Position numbers and translations under genes: made by a program. From positions 2,934,899-2,998,898 of the forward strand of contig AP018180.1 in assembly GCA_002368155.1 (NCBI GenBank): DNA of 64,000 nt, read 5' to 3'. How positions within the stretch are numbered: the first letter of the stretch is position 1; each line of letters opens with the position of its first letter. This DNA comes from Nostoc carneum NIES-2107. GTDB lineage: Bacteria > Cyanobacteriota > Cyanobacteriia > Cyanobacteriales > Nostocaceae. The notes beneath the pieces are model-generated. The model ran no database searches, had not been told where the DNA came from, and saw nothing but the letters and a program-made list of their open reading frames with translations. Shown here piece by piece: positions 15,390 to 25,361 of the stretch.

Positions 15390-16496
15390 ATGGCTCTAAA
15401 TTTTCGGTTTGCCATAGTTAGCGATTTACATATCGCACTAACCCACACAATTTGGGATCATCCCAGCCGCTTTCATCTAGTGGAAGTTAGCATCCCTGCT
15501 TTTGAAAGCATATTAGAACATTTAACACAACTCGACTTAGATTTTCTCTTAATCCCAGGAGATTTAACCCAACATGGCGAACCAGAAAACCACGCTTGGT
15601 TACAACAACGTTTAGCTAAATTACCTTTTCCTGCCTATGTTGTGCCTGGAAATCACGACGTACCTGTGTTGATGGCGGATGAACAATCGATCGCATTTGC
15701 TGATTTTCCCTACTACTACCGCAAGTTTGGTTATGACAATCCCCAGCAACCTTATTACACAACTGAGTTACTACCTGGAGTCAGGCTAATTGGCTTAAAT
15801 TCTAATACTTTTAACGAACAAGGTCAGCAAATAGGGCGTTTAGATGATCAACAGTTCCAGTGGTTAGAAGAAGTACTAGCAAAAGTCAAAGATGAATTAG
15901 TTTTGGTGATGGTGCATCACAATGTAGTTGAGCATCTACCCGATCAATTACGCCATCCGATGGCAAATCGTTATATGTTGGAGAATGCTAGAGAATTAGT
16001 GCAATTGCTCAAACGCTACAAAGTAAATTTAGTATTTACTGGGCATTTACACGTACAGGATGTTGCTTGCTCTGAAGGGGTATATGATATTACTACAGGT
16101 TCTTTAGTTAGTTATCCACACCCCTATCGTACACTAGAGTACCATCGTGATAATTACGGTAGGCAATGGTTACAAATTTTATCTCATAGAGTGGAAGCAG
16201 TACCAGATTTTCCCAATTTGCAACAATTATCTAAAGAGTGGATGGGCGATCGCTCTTTTCCCTTCCTCATCAAGTTACTAACTTTACCACCTTTAAACTT
16301 GCCCATTGACCAGGCAAAAGAACTAGCTCCTAGTTTACGTGACTTTTGGGCAACAATTGCCGATGGCGATGCTTTATTAGACTTTCCCCAGTTTCCTCAC
16401 AAAGTCCGCCACTACATTCAAAAATACGGTGCGATCGCCAATAGTGGTACTCCCACATTGATTGATAATAACAGCACAATTTTGTTGCCGAGGTGA
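15390..16496 (+). CDS. Calcineurin-like metallophosphoesterase (CpdA-like)
   Basis: This protein of about 368 residues contains all metal-binding motifs of the calcineurin-like fold in order: VSDLHIAL, IPGDLTQHGEPENH, VPGNHDVP, MVHHN and FTGHLHVQD. The pattern is that of class III cyclic-nucleotide phosphodiesterase or related phosphoesterases. The C-terminal ~100 residues are less conserved. I prefer ATG 15,390 (MALNFRFAIVSD); an in-frame GTG at 15,381 is possible. No signal peptide, so it is cytoplasmic. The stop lies at the edge of a long STRR tract. Confidence 0.85.
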   Translation: MALNFRFAIVSDLHIALTHTIWDHPSRFHLVEVSIPAFESILEHLTQLDLDFLLIPGDLTQHGEPENHAWLQQRLAKLPFPAYVVPGNHDVPVLMADEQSIAFADFPYYYRKFGYDNPQQPYYTTELLPGVRLIGLNSNTFNEQGQQIGRLDDQQFQWLEEVLAKVKDELVLVMVHHNVVEHLPDQLRHPMANRYMLENARELVQLLKRYKVNLVFTGHLHVQDVACSEGVYDITTGSLVSYPHPYRTLEYHRDNYGRQWLQILSHRVEAVPDFPNLQQLSKEWMGDRSFPFLIKLLTLPPLNLPIDQAKELAPSLRDFWATIADGDALLDFPQFPHKVRHYIQKYGAIANSGTPTLIDNNSTILLPR

Positions 16497-16684
16497 GGGA
16501 TTGGGGATTGGGGACTGGGGACTGGGGACTGGGGATTGGGGACTGGGGATGAGGGAGATGAGGGAGACAAGGGGAAAAATTCCCATTACCAATTACCAAT
16601 TACCAATTACCAATTACCAATTACCAATTACCAATTACCAATTACCAATTACCCATGCCCAATGCCCAATGCCCAATGCCCCTA
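16497..16684. repeat. Composite STRR tract
   Basis: Three heptamer families lie back to back: about eight GGGGATT/GGGGACT units, nine perfect AATTACC units (16,591-16,653), then about four AATGCCC units. Open frames through it (for example 16,462-16,722) are artefacts of 7-bp periodicity. Confidence 0.95.
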
Positions 16685-16686
16685 TT

Positions 16687-17901
16687 TTAAATATCCAACG
16701 CCCGACAAATCCCAAATACTGAGGTGTAACCATGTAAGAAGGTGCTACCAGCAACGGGGCCGATTTCGCCGTTACAGAAAAAACCGCCTACAGGGATATC
16801 TTTGATGTAGCGTCGAAATAACTCAGAATCAAAATTGGGTTTGCCATAAAGTCCTTCGCCGCGTCCTACGCAAGCAAACATTAAAGCGGCGGTGGCTGAG
16901 GCTTCATCAGGGTGTTGACTTTGATACTGTTCTAGGAGAAATTCTAAATCGGTAGCAGAAGTTTCAGCATCTCGTAGGTGAAATTGTAGCCTTTGACCGG
17001 GACGCACGCGATCGCCAATTGCGATCGCACCTGCTGAAGGATCTACTCCCAAAATCCCGCGAATTAAAAAGTCTCCCTGCTGCAAAGAAGGCTTAAACCC
17101 ATCCATTGCTACACCTACAAACAGAGAATGTTGTGCTAACATTCGTTCTGTTTCCGTGAGGTTGGCAATCACTTCGCGCAATACTACTAAAGGTACTTGC
17201 TCATCTAGTTCCAAAATAATATTGCGTTCGGCTTTCGTTACCTGCATTGGTTCACCAATTGGCCTGCATCCTTGCGCCACAATGGTTTCCAGCACAATAT
17301 TGCCACTCAAAGCCAATCCTACTGTACCTTCTCGATAGAGGCGATCGTTACAAAATAGCGCCAAACGACCACTCATACCCCCAGCACTAGCCTGTCCGCC
17401 GATTGTCACCGATCCCGGATAAGCAAAATCTAGCCCTTGTAATAAATCGTTGATTCCTGATGAAAAGGAACCGGATAGCAAAATAAACTGGGGTGTCGGT
17501 GAAGGTGGGACACCAATTAAATCGATCCAAGCATCTGGTGAACTATCTAAGTCTGGTAATTCTTCTGCCACAACGTGAAAGACGCTCAAATCCACCCCTG
17601 GTAAATGTGCCAAAGTTAAACTTAAAGCTGCTTCCGCTTCTAGTTCTTGGGTTTGTCCCATGTCTGTAGTGCCAATTACCCCACCACCACTGCAACCAAT
17701 TAGCACAGGTACAGAAAGTTTCTCTGCTAGCAAAGGCAAAAGTCGGGAATACTCACTCCCAAAAGCCGAAGAAATAAATACCAGCCCCAGATCCGGGGGC
17801 GCTGTTAACGAAGAGACAGCCCTTTCTACCACCTCTGTGATTGCTGCTTCCAAGGAAGGACGGGTTGATAGGGCGTTCGCCCACTGCATTTGGTCTGCCA
17901 T
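16687..17901 (-). CDS. FIST-domain signalling protein
   Basis: This protein of about 404 residues begins MADQMQWANALSTRPSLEAAI, which I take as the true start (ATG 17,899-17,901; the frame is open to 18,006). It contains an N-terminal FIST domain (VFISSAFGSEYSRLLPLL, IGCSGGGVIG, ILLSGSFSSGINDLLQGLD) and a C-terminal FIST domain (FACVGRGEGLYG, VGGFFCNGEIGP, FLHGYTSVFGI). FIST proteins are thought to sense small ligands, perhaps amino acids, and in some bacteria are fused to signalling domains. Here it stands alone and no effector is attached. It is convergent with the phosphoesterase across the STRR tract. Confidence 0.85.
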   Translation of the reverse strand: MADQMQWANALSTRPSLEAAITEVVERAVSSLTAPPDLGLVFISSAFGSEYSRLLPLLAEKLSVPVLIGCSGGGVIGTTDMGQTQELEAEAALSLTLAHLPGVDLSVFHVVAEELPDLDSSPDAWIDLIGVPPSPTPQFILLSGSFSSGINDLLQGLDFAYPGSVTIGGQASAGGMSGRLALFCNDRLYREGTVGLALSGNIVLETIVAQGCRPIGEPMQVTKAERNIILELDEQVPLVVLREVIANLTETERMLAQHSLFVGVAMDGFKPSLQQGDFLIRGILGVDPSAGAIAIGDRVRPGQRLQFHLRDAETSATDLEFLLEQYQSQHPDEASATAALMFACVGRGEGLYGKPNFDSELFRRYIKDIPVGGFFCNGEIGPVAGSTFLHGYTSVFGICRALDI

Positions 17902-18282
17902 GAGTTTTAGGCTTTTTTCTCTCGTTGGGCTGGTTTTTTGAGTTTTGTTCCTGGATATAATTTCATCCGACAAGAGTTGAAGGCAATTAAATTTATCTGG
18001 CTTCAATGACCTGCCTATTCCAGAAAGCTAGGGTTGCTATTCCCTATTAGATTTATGCAATCTATTGTATGATTATACTTTTGTAGTACTGGCTATACAA
18101 AATCTTAAAAGATAAATATAGGTTTAGTATATCTGCCAGCGTTTATTGTATTAGTTATGGATCACCAGGCTAAAACACTAACTTAACAGCTCAGTGGTTA
18201 GAATGGTGAAGTTAGCACAAAAAACTGCCATTTTTGACATTTTTCTATACTGGTATTAACACCACACAACGAGACTAAAGCT

Positions 18283-18504
18283 ATGAGCGACATTCAAGAA
18301 AAAATCCAAGAAGAAGTAGAACAAGCCCGTACTGTCTGTGACATCTCAGGTAGCAATTCTGCCGAATGTGCCGCAGCTTGGGATGCAGTCGAAGAATTAC
18401 AAGCAGAAGCTTCTCACCAACGTCAAAATAAACAAAAAAATTCTTTAGAACAGTACTGTGACGACAATCCAGAAGCAGCAGAATGTCGTCTTTATGATGA
18501 CTAA
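18283..18504 (+). CDS. cp12: CP12, Calvin-cycle regulator
   Basis: This 73-residue, largely disordered protein bridges GAPDH and phosphoribulokinase into an inactive complex in the dark. Both redox cysteine pairs are present: C19/C29 (CDISGSNSAEC) and C59/C68 (YCDDNPEAAECRLYDD). The central AAAWDAVEELQAEASHQR matches the AWD_VEEL core. The C-terminal pair with YDD is the GAPDH-binding tail. Length is typical of the stand-alone form. It is monocistronic with ~280 bp of promoter region upstream. Thioredoxin control is expected from the conserved disulfides. Confidence 0.96.
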   Translation: MSDIQEKIQEEVEQARTVCDISGSNSAECAAAWDAVEELQAEASHQRQNKQKNSLEQYCDDNPEAAECRLYDD

Positions 18505-18937
18505 AAAGTGAGTTGCTAAATTTTTTTCCTCTGACAGACAAGCAACCAAGACCTATTTACGGTTATCTTGTACCTTTACGCCAAACCCTCTCTAATGTTA
18601 CGCCACTTGATATTTAATCGGCTGCTCCTGAAATTCAGGATAATTAGCGATTGATAGTGAGGCGTAGCAATTAAGAAGTTTTGTTCCTCAGCAAAAACTT
18701 CTACTAAAAATTAGGGATTTATGGGGGTGTAGCCGCCTTTAATCTTCAGGTATGTGTTAAAACTCTGCCAAAGATAGCTACAGGCTGGTAAAAGATAAAA
18801 GTTAAGGATCTTTGAGTTGCTTGTTTTTTTATTAGCTATCATGTGACAGTTATTAGCTAGTTAATAACTTATTAGATATCCTCAATATGGGTCATGATTC
18901 TTAGTTATGACATTAGATTTATATTCTGGTAAAAAAT
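18505..18937. other. Noncoding gap after cp12
   Basis: About 430 bp without a plausible gene. A T-rich stretch (18,519-18,527) shortly after the stop may end the cp12 transcript, though no strong stem precedes it. Confidence 0.5.
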
Positions 18938-19534
18938 ATGGGAAATGATGTTTGGTTCCGCTCGTTTGTTTGGCTAGATTTCAGACTAGCGCTGATTTTT
19001 ATGGTGATTATTCCGCTAATTCTGTTAATTTGGGCCTTTGTGCAGAAAGCAGAAGGGATACAACGCCTATTAACCATTTATTGGCGAGTATCTAGTGTGT
19101 TAGCGGTTACTGTTTACTTAATGATTGGGGGATTTGGAGTCAGTTTTCTCTCAGGATTGATGGGTCGGATTTTGATCCCCATTTCTTTATGGTTCTGGGT
19201 AGACCTCAATGATGAAGTTGAGTATCAAGCCAGCGGAGCATTAAAATTAGTTTTTACCTCCTGGCGTTGGGCAATGACAATTTATGGTATTCTCGGCACG
19301 ATCGCCTTTATACCTTTTTTGGGTTGTGCTTTTTCTGAGGCTACCTTCAAAAGTTCATATTGTCGCGTTTGGTTAGAAGCCCCATTACTCTTTAAAGAAT
19401 ATTTCCATGCTAATAGTAAACCTGCGTTCCTCGGCTTTTTGGGGATCATGGGCTTAGTCTTTTACGTTCTCTACTTAAGCTACTTTGTATTAGTTAAGCT
19501 AGGTAAACAAGGACGTTCCGCTACACAACAGTAA
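18938..19534 (+). CDS. Cyanobacterial integral membrane protein (DUF3177-like)
   Basis: This 198-residue protein has about five hydrophobic segments (LIFMVIIPLILLIWAFV, LAVTVYLMIGGFGVSFLSG, an amphipathic region, AMTIYGILGTIAFIPFLG, FLGIMGLVFYVLYLSYFVLV). It has no enzymatic motif. The layout and length resemble the cyanobacterium-specific DUF3177 family, whose function is unknown. Likely in the thylakoid or plasma membrane. It is a single gene, followed by an STRR tract. Confidence 0.65.
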   Translation: MGNDVWFRSFVWLDFRLALIFMVIIPLILLIWAFVQKAEGIQRLLTIYWRVSSVLAVTVYLMIGGFGVSFLSGLMGRILIPISLWFWVDLNDEVEYQASGALKLVFTSWRWAMTIYGILGTIAFIPFLGCAFSEATFKSSYCRVWLEAPLLFKEYFHANSKPAFLGFLGIMGLVFYVLYLSYFVLVKLGKQGRSATQQ

Positions 19535-19640
19535 TTACAGAAAGCATCAAGGATGAAGGAAAATATACATATACAGCAGATTCGATGTGTATGAGGTACA
19601 GCAACTAATTGAAAAAAGTAATGAGTAATAAGTAAATTTC

Positions 19641-19690
19641 CTACTCATTACTCATTACTCATTACTCATTACTCATTACTCATTACTCAT
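19641..19690. repeat. STRR tract (ACTCATT)n
   Basis: About seven copies of the heptamer ACTCATT lie just upstream of the gene at 19,755. Confidence 0.9.
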
Positions 19691-19754
19691 GATCTACCTC
19701 ACCTACTTCAAAAGTGCTGTATAGTCCACTTTCATCCTCGATCCGTCAGACTAG

Positions 19755-20054
19755 ATGAAAAATTCCATTGGCAAGCGACTGGAACAATATACTATTAAAC
19801 GACCTCAAGAAGTCTTACTTGTAACGGTGGAAGTTGACAACGAGGAAGACCAAATTGCTATATTTAAAGGCTTTTCTAGTTCCTTAATGCGCCCAACCGC
19901 TTTTGATCCTGATATACCTGTGCTGCCAGACGACGCTAAAATTATCAGCATTGATCGAGTAGCTAACCCTTACAATCCAGAGTCGCCTCGTTATATTCAA
20001 CAAGGCCTATCCTGGGAAGATATGCAAGCTGTATTATTAAAAGTAGGAATTTAA
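19755..20054 (+). CDS. Conserved cyanobacterial hypothetical protein
   Basis: This soluble protein of 99 residues has a beta-rich start (RPQEVLLVTVEVDNEEDQIAIF), a FKGFSSSLMRPTAFDPD motif and a C-terminal SWEDMQAVLLKVGI helix. It has no signal peptide or membrane segment. The pattern looks like a conserved cyanobacterial family also seen in plastids, but I cannot assign a function. It is monocistronic, between an STRR tract and cbiD. Confidence 0.7.
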   Translation: MKNSIGKRLEQYTIKRPQEVLLVTVEVDNEEDQIAIFKGFSSSLMRPTAFDPDIPVLPDDAKIISIDRVANPYNPESPRYIQQGLSWEDMQAVLLKVGI

Positions 20055-20084
20055 TTTACAATTCGTAAATATTCATTCACAATT

Positions 20085-20119
20085 CGTTACGGTTGGGGTT
20101 TGCATCCCTAACCGTAACG
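20085..20119. repeat. Hairpin repeat (GTTACGGTT stem)
   Basis: CGTTACGGTTGGGG and CCCTAACCGTAACG form a stem of about 13 bp with one wobble and a short loop. No U-run follows. It resembles the dispersed hairpins found elsewhere in the window. Confidence 0.6.
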
Positions 20120-20246
20120 CCGCTGTCTCTATTTGATTGGGAAATTTTACCCAACCTATCCAAGAGATTTAGCACAAACTTTGACTCGCTATTGCTGTAA
20201 TTACGAATTACGAATTACGAATTCATAACTATTCTTGACTTTTCCC

Positions 20247-21362
20247 ATGATCCGTTCTGGATACACACTCCCCGTCTTTGCTTGTGCTTCTGCCGTTGCA
20301 GCTTTACATTGGTTACGTAATCATCAACCTGTCAATGTAGTTTCAGTAGATTTGATTGAACCAGCCGAAATCGCTGAAATTCCCATTGAACAGGTAGCGG
20401 GATTATCAGAAAACATGGCTTTAGCAATTACCCGCAGCGATCCGGGTGATAATCTCGATTTGACTAAAAATACTCCAATTTGGGCATTGGTGGAATGGCA
20501 CCAAGGAGAGGGTGAGAGAGTAATAATAAAAGGAGGAGAAGGAATTGGCAAACAGTTAAATGCTGATGGTAAAGCGGCGATTTATGGTTACGCGCAGAAA
20601 CTCTTGCAAGAGAACTTAAGCCGACTATTAGCACTAGAAGAAAAAATTACAGTCACGATAATTTTACCTGCTGGGCGATCGCTTGCTGCTCGCACTTCTA
20701 ATTCTGCTTTTGGGGTAGTAGAAGGACTTTCGCTATTAGGAACTACAGGAATTTCTCAACCTTTAAGTTCTCCTGAACAATTGACAGCTTTTTTGGCAGA
20801 TTTACGCCAGAAAGCCAGCCAATTTGACAGTTTGGTATTTTGTATTGGCGAGAATGGCTTAGACTTGGCACGCCAAATCGGTATAAATCCCGAACAGCTA
20901 GTAAAAACCGCTAACTGGATTGGGCCAATGTTAGTGGAAGCCGATAATTTGGGTGTTAAAGAAATCTTATTGTTTGGGTATCATGGAAAACTAATGAAAT
21001 TGGCAGGGGGGATTTTTCATACCCATCATCATCTTGCTGATGGACGCAGAGAAATTCTCAGTACCTACTGTAGTTTAGCTGGATTGTCGCAGCCAGATAT
21101 ACAAACAATTTTTGCTAGCCCAACTGCAGAAGCTGCACTTACTTACCTGCGTCACCTAGATGCGACAACCGGGAGTGATTGGGTAAATCAAGTTTACAGC
21201 GCGATCGCAGAAGCTATCGACTCTCGTTCCCAAGAATATATCCGCAGTCACAGCAGTAGAGATACATCAGCTACAGCCTGTGGATCGGTACTTTTTGACC
21301 GCGATCGCAAAATTATCGTAAAGAGCAAAACTGCTTGTATGTTATCCGGAAAATTATGTTAA
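20247..21362 (+). CDS. cbiD: Cobalt-precorrin-5B C1-methyltransferase
   Basis: This protein of about 371 residues methylates C1 of cobalt-precorrin-5B in the anaerobic (early cobalt) cobalamin pathway. Family motifs include the opening IRSGYTLPVFACASAVAALHW, AITRSDPGDNLDLTKNTPIW, GGEGIGKQLN and the C-terminal HTHHHLADGRREI. The ATG at 20,247 fits the usual MxRSGYTLP start; an upstream TTG (20,235) is less likely. It lies 228 bp upstream of guaA on the same strand. No other cobalamin gene is in the window and no cobalamin riboswitch was seen upstream. Confidence 0.9.
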   Translation: MIRSGYTLPVFACASAVAALHWLRNHQPVNVVSVDLIEPAEIAEIPIEQVAGLSENMALAITRSDPGDNLDLTKNTPIWALVEWHQGEGERVIIKGGEGIGKQLNADGKAAIYGYAQKLLQENLSRLLALEEKITVTIILPAGRSLAARTSNSAFGVVEGLSLLGTTGISQPLSSPEQLTAFLADLRQKASQFDSLVFCIGENGLDLARQIGINPEQLVKTANWIGPMLVEADNLGVKEILLFGYHGKLMKLAGGIFHTHHHLADGRREILSTYCSLAGLSQPDIQTIFASPTAEAALTYLRHLDATTGSDWVNQVYSAIAEAIDSRSQEYIRSHSSRDTSATACGSVLFDRDRKIIVKSKTACMLSGKLC

Positions 21363-21589
21363 CTTAATATGAATAATCATTAATAATCCAAATAAATAAC
21401 TTTTTCGGTATCAACTCTAGGGTATTTTTTTCTTTTTAATACCAAGCCAAATTCATCGGCTAAACAGACACGCTATTTAAGCGTATCTGTGCGGGATTTA
21501 TTTACCATTACAAACCTAGAACGGGCAGAAATAATGGTAGTTCTTAGACCACAGCGCGACTTACTCCTAACAGACACACTCTCGCCATC

Positions 21590-23212
21590 ATGAATACAGC
21601 GGTGACTCTACTAACAGAACAAGCACCCCAATCCACTGAAACCTGGGGACAGCTTAATCGCCAAATAATTGTAATTTTAGACTTCGGCTCGCAATATTCG
21701 GAGCTAATTGCCCGTCGCATCCGTGAGACGCAGGTATACTCCGAAGTCCTGTCCTATCGTACTTCAGCTGAACAGTTACGGCAACTCAATCCGAAAGGAA
21801 TTATTCTCTCTGGTGGCCCAAGTTCAGTTTATGGAGAGCACGCACCCCATTGTGACCCAGAAATTTGGAATTTAGGTGTTCCTATTTTGGGAGTCTGCTA
21901 TGGAATGCAATTGATGGTAAACCAGCTAGGTGGGTTGGTAGAAAAGGCTGATCGCGGTGAGTATGGCAAGGCATCACTATATATAGATGATCCCACAGAT
22001 TTACTAACTAACGTGGAAGAAGGCACCACAATGTGGATGAGTCATGGCGACTCAGTCACAAAAATGCCTCCTGGATTTGAACTTTTAGCCCATACAGAAA
22101 ATACTCCCTGTGCAGCGATTGCTGACCATGAAAGAAAACTGTATGGCGTGCAGTTCCATCCAGAAGTAGTGCATTCTTTAGGTGGGTTGGCATTAATTCG
22201 CAACTTTGTTTACCATATCTGCGACTGCGAACCAACCTGGACTACAGCGGCGTTTGTAGAAGAAGCTGTACGCGAAATTCGTGCCAGAGTAGGTGATAAG
22301 CGAGTGCTGTTAGCGCTTTCTGGTGGAGTAGATTCTTCTACCTTAGCTTTCTTATTACATAAAGCCATTGGCGATCAACTCACCTGTGTGTTTATCGATC
22401 AAGGCTTTATGCGGAAGTATGAGCCAGAAAGATTAGTGAAGCTATTCCAAGAGCAATTTCATATTCCTGTAGAGTATGTTAACGCGCGCGATCGCTTCCT
22501 CAACATGATGGAAGGTGTCACCGATCCCGAAGAAAAGCGTCGCCGCATCGGTCATGAATTTATTCGCGTATTTGAAGAAACATCTAAACGCCTAGGTCAC
22601 TTTGATTATTTAGCTCAAGGTACTCTATATCCCGACGTGATTGAATCGGCTGATACCAACGTCGATCCTCAAACTGGCGAACGAGTAGCCGTCAAAATTA
22701 AGAGTCATCACAATGTGGGCGGATTACCCAAAGATTTACGCTTCAAACTAGTAGAACCATTGCGGAAACTCTTTAAAGATGAAGTCCGCAAAGTTGGGCG
22801 TTCTATTGGTTTACCTGAAGAAATCGTCCAACGCCAACCTTTCCCCGGCCCTGGTTTAGCAATTCGCATTCTCGGTGAAGTGACATCCGAAAGATTAAAT
22901 ATCTTGCGCGATGCGGATTTAATTGTGCGGCAAGAAATTAATCAACGTGGTTTGTACAATCAAGTTTGGCAAGCATTTGCAGTGTTGCTACCAATTCGTA
23001 GCGTCGGCGTAATGGGTGATAAACGTACCTACGCTTACCCCATCGTCTTACGGATTGTCACCAGCGAAGATGGAATGACAGCCGATTGGGCGCGCATACC
23101 TTACGATGTCTTAGAAGTAATTTCTAACCGCATTGTCAATGAAGTTAAAGGTGTCAACCGAGTGGTGTATGACATCACCTCCAAGCCGCCTGGAACCATC
23201 GAGTGGGAATAA
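21590..23212 (+). CDS. guaA: GMP synthase (glutamine-hydrolysing)
   Basis: This 540-residue enzyme aminates XMP to GMP using glutamine and ATP. It has an N-terminal class I glutamine amidotransferase domain with the nucleophile in ILGVCYGMQ and the catalytic His/Glu in GVQFHPEV. The ATP-pyrophosphatase domain follows with its P-loop ALSGGVDSS at about residue 240. The C-terminal dimerisation domain ends KPPGTIEWE, as in all GuaA. Full length. It is followed by a strong bidirectional terminator shared with the convergent CDF gene. Confidence 0.97.
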   Translation: MNTAVTLLTEQAPQSTETWGQLNRQIIVILDFGSQYSELIARRIRETQVYSEVLSYRTSAEQLRQLNPKGIILSGGPSSVYGEHAPHCDPEIWNLGVPILGVCYGMQLMVNQLGGLVEKADRGEYGKASLYIDDPTDLLTNVEEGTTMWMSHGDSVTKMPPGFELLAHTENTPCAAIADHERKLYGVQFHPEVVHSLGGLALIRNFVYHICDCEPTWTTAAFVEEAVREIRARVGDKRVLLALSGGVDSSTLAFLLHKAIGDQLTCVFIDQGFMRKYEPERLVKLFQEQFHIPVEYVNARDRFLNMMEGVTDPEEKRRRIGHEFIRVFEETSKRLGHFDYLAQGTLYPDVIESADTNVDPQTGERVAVKIKSHHNVGGLPKDLRFKLVEPLRKLFKDEVRKVGRSIGLPEEIVQRQPFPGPGLAIRILGEVTSERLNILRDADLIVRQEINQRGLYNQVWQAFAVLLPIRSVGVMGDKRTYAYPIVLRIVTSEDGMTADWARIPYDVLEVISNRIVNEVKGVNRVVYDITSKPPGTIEWE

Positions 23213-23230
23213 GTCAGCGCTGAGTTGGAG

Positions 23231-23250
23231 AGACGCGATTAATCGCGTCT
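23231..23250. repeat. GACGCGAT palindrome
   Basis: A 20-bp perfect palindrome (AGACGCGATT/AATCGCGTCT) followed by GTACAAG. It is a single copy of the CTTGTAGAGACGCGAT repeat family seen at 56,071 and 57,324. Confidence 0.8.
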
Positions 23251-23257
23251 GTACAAG

Positions 23258-23304
23258 AGTGATGAGTTTGTAGTTGAAATAACTACAAACTCATCACTTT
23301 GTTT
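23258..23304. terminator. Bidirectional terminator between guaA and CDF gene
   Basis: An 18-bp perfect stem (AGTGATGAGTTTGTAGTT, loop GAAAT, inverted copy 23,281-23,298) is followed by TTGTTTT. It sits between the convergent guaA and cation-efflux genes. Confidence 0.88.
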
Positions 23305-23348
23305 TGGGAAATTCATCGGCGTGTATCAGCGGTGAATTTTCTCTACAT

Positions 23349-24254
23349 TCATCCTTTCAATTCAGATTCAAAAGTAATTGTCTCAGACTGGTAAGCAGGG
23401 GGTTCGACATGAATGAGAATCCTTACCGGACGGAAACGTTCTTCTAGTCGCCTTTCTACTTCTTCGGTGATGCGGTGGGCGGTTTCTACATCTGTAGCAT
23501 CGACAATTAAATGCATTTCCATAAAGACTTGACGACCGAGAACCCCACGGGAAGCGATGTCATGACAATTAATTACACCCGGAACCGAAAGCGCGATCGC
23601 ATGGATTGCTTCTGGTGCGATCGCCATTTCATCTACTAAAGAAGGTAAGTTATCTTTTAAAACTGACCAACCACTCCAAAAAACTAATAAAGCTACAGGA
23701 AAAGCTAAGACTACATCTAACCATTGGTAACCTAACCACACGCCAATCAAACCGCCAATCACAGTAATGGTTACCCACACATCACTCATGGTATGTGTAG
23801 CATCAGCAATTAAAATTGGGCTACCTACTCGCTTCCCTTCATTGCGTTCGTAGAAAGTCACAAAAATATTCACACCCAGCACAATTAGTAATAACCATAA
23901 TTCTGCTGCTGATATGGTTACAGGTTGACCACCTTTGAGAATTCTCTCAACTGCGCCTTGGAGAATTTCAAAACAAGCAATTCCTAAAAAAGCAGAAATT
24001 CCCAAAGCACCTACAGCTTCAAACTTTTGGTGTCCATAGGGATGTTCGCGATCGGGTTTTGGGGAAGAAAACTTACTAGTAACCAACCCTAAAACATTGT
24101 TGGCGCTATCAGTCACACTATGTAAAGCATCGGCTAATAAGCTTAAAGAACCTGTAGAGTAACCCACTACTGCTTTCAATGCCATCACAAACAGGTTTAG
24201 CAGTAGGGTAATAATTAAAACCTTTCGCACCACTGCGCGATTATCGTAAGTCAT
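23349..24254 (-). CDS. Cation diffusion facilitator (CDF) metal exporter
   Basis: This 301-residue protein has six predicted membrane segments and the two metal-site motifs DALHSVTD and DATHTMSD in segments II and V, typical of zinc/iron CDF exporters (FieF/MamM-like). A cytoplasmic ferredoxin-like domain of ~90 residues follows, with the GHD-type segment GVINCHDIASRGVLG and the MEMHLIVD strand. It uses the proton gradient to export divalent metal. Which metal cannot be told; Zn2+, Fe2+ or Mn2+ are possible. Single gene on the minus strand. Confidence 0.9.
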   Translation of the reverse strand: MTYDNRAVVRKVLIITLLLNLFVMALKAVVGYSTGSLSLLADALHSVTDSANNVLGLVTSKFSSPKPDREHPYGHQKFEAVGALGISAFLGIACFEILQGAVERILKGGQPVTISAAELWLLLIVLGVNIFVTFYERNEGKRVGSPILIADATHTMSDVWVTITVIGGLIGVWLGYQWLDVVLAFPVALLVFWSGWSVLKDNLPSLVDEMAIAPEAIHAIALSVPGVINCHDIASRGVLGRQVFMEMHLIVDATDVETAHRITEEVERRLEERFRPVRILIHVEPPAYQSETITFESELKG

Positions 24255-24769
24255 AAATAATTTTTACATGAGATTCTACGTTTTATCATTAAAACTTAAA
24301 ACACAAGTAATAAGTATCAAACTATTACCCAGTAAGAAATACATCTCTCTATAGACTAAATTTTCTAAATAATTTTATTGAGATTCTTTCTAATTAAGAT
24401 TTGCCAAAAGCTTGATATTTATGATGATTTTTTATTTGTTTAGTAGCTAATAATTGGCATCTAAAAATTTTTATATTTTTTTCTTCTATGACTTTTTGAG
24501 TAGTCAAGCAATTTTGGATTTTGGATTAGCCCGACTAGTCGCTGATGGTAGGGTTACGCCACAATACAGTTTGATTGATTTGTCAGTTGTGGAAACAGCT
24601 AGCTTAATTGGGGGATTCTCCCCCAAACCCCCGATTGGGTGACGGTTGCGTCCCCCAAACCCCCTCCAAAATTATTGTTTTTGTTGTCAATTTATTTTTT
24701 TAATTGAACTGTATTGGGTTATGCCATTGCAAAAATGCCAATCAATTTATAAATTTGGCAGGTTAGCTA
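24255..24769. other. Noncoding gap with C-rich repeats
   Basis: An AT-rich stretch followed by repeated CCCCCAAACCCC motifs (about 24,610-24,665). A 62-codon frame (24,454-24,642) is interrupted by these repeats and has no convincing start or homology. I see no real gene here. Confidence 0.5.
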
Positions 24770-24802
24770 AGATTCTCGACTTTTTGAACAAGTCGAGAAT
24801 CT
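24770..24802. terminator. Hairpin downstream of SH3 gene
   Basis: AGATTCTCGACTT, a 7-nt loop, and AAGTCGAGAATCT form a 13-bp perfect stem just past the stop of the gene at 24,819 (minus strand). It is a sequence cousin of the hairpin at 44,007 and may be both terminator and dispersed repeat. Confidence 0.6.
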
Positions 24803-24818
24803 GATTTTCGCTCAGGTA

Positions 24819-25361
24819 TTAAGAACAACTGGTCAAAGCTGCACCACATTGGTCTTCTCTTACCAACCAACCGTTAACACCTTTATATTGCACCAGCGCC
24901 CAGCCTCCCTGACAGCCTAATAATTTGACGCTGGTGTTAGGGGGAACTCTAACTATGACTTGACTTTTGGAACTAGTTTTGGCGTACAGTTTCACGCCCT
25001 TAGTACCGTAACCTCTGGTTGATAAGCCTAACTTGGGCAAAGATACCCAACCAGTTCCTTTAAAACCGCTACTAGCATTGGTAATCTTGGCCCAATTTCC
25101 TAATACAGCCACAACCTGAACAGTCTCATTAACAGGCACTTGTCCTAAAATTTTATTGTTGGTGCTGGTTCCACTCCGCACGTTTAAAGTTTGCCCATCT
25201 GAGACATCAACGTAGGCAAAGAAATTACACTTTGTCGGATTTTTCGATTTAGCTAAGGCTATTTGAGCAGCTATACCAGTGTTGATAGCTACAGTAGTAC
25301 ACATAAGTGCTAAACCTGTAGCTAGCTTCAATACTTGATTTTTCACTTTATTTATCCTCAT
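24819..25361 (-). CDS. Secreted protein with two bacterial SH3 domains
   Basis: This 180-residue protein has an N-terminal signal peptide (LKLATGLALMCTTVAINTG, cleavage near ALA) followed by two SH3b modules: DGQTLNVRSGTSTNNKILGQV ... GWVSL at ~55-110 and GVKLYAKTSSKSQVIVRV ... GWLVRE at ~120-175. SH3b domains usually bind cell-wall peptides. No catalytic domain is attached. Two cysteine pairs (including the C-terminal QCGAALTSC) may form disulfides in the periplasm. Single gene. Confidence 0.82.
   Translation of the reverse strand: MRINKVKNQVLKLATGLALMCTTVAINTGIAAQIALAKSKNPTKCNFFAYVDVSDGQTLNVRSGTSTNNKILGQVPVNETVQVVAVLGNWAKITNASSGFKGTGWVSLPKLGLSTRGYGTKGVKLYAKTSSKSQVIVRVPPNTSVKLLGCQGGWALVQYKGVNGWLVREDQCGAALTSCS

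Noticed and set aside
16462-16805. Overlapping plus-strand frames in the STRR tract (peptides rich in PITNYQL)
   Set aside because: Seven-base repeats leave all frames open by chance; the peptides are translations of the repeat and the frames run antisense into the FIST gene.
24454-24642. 62-codon plus-strand frame
   Set aside because: Low-complexity start, ends in C-rich repeats, no ribosome binding site and no recognisable motif.
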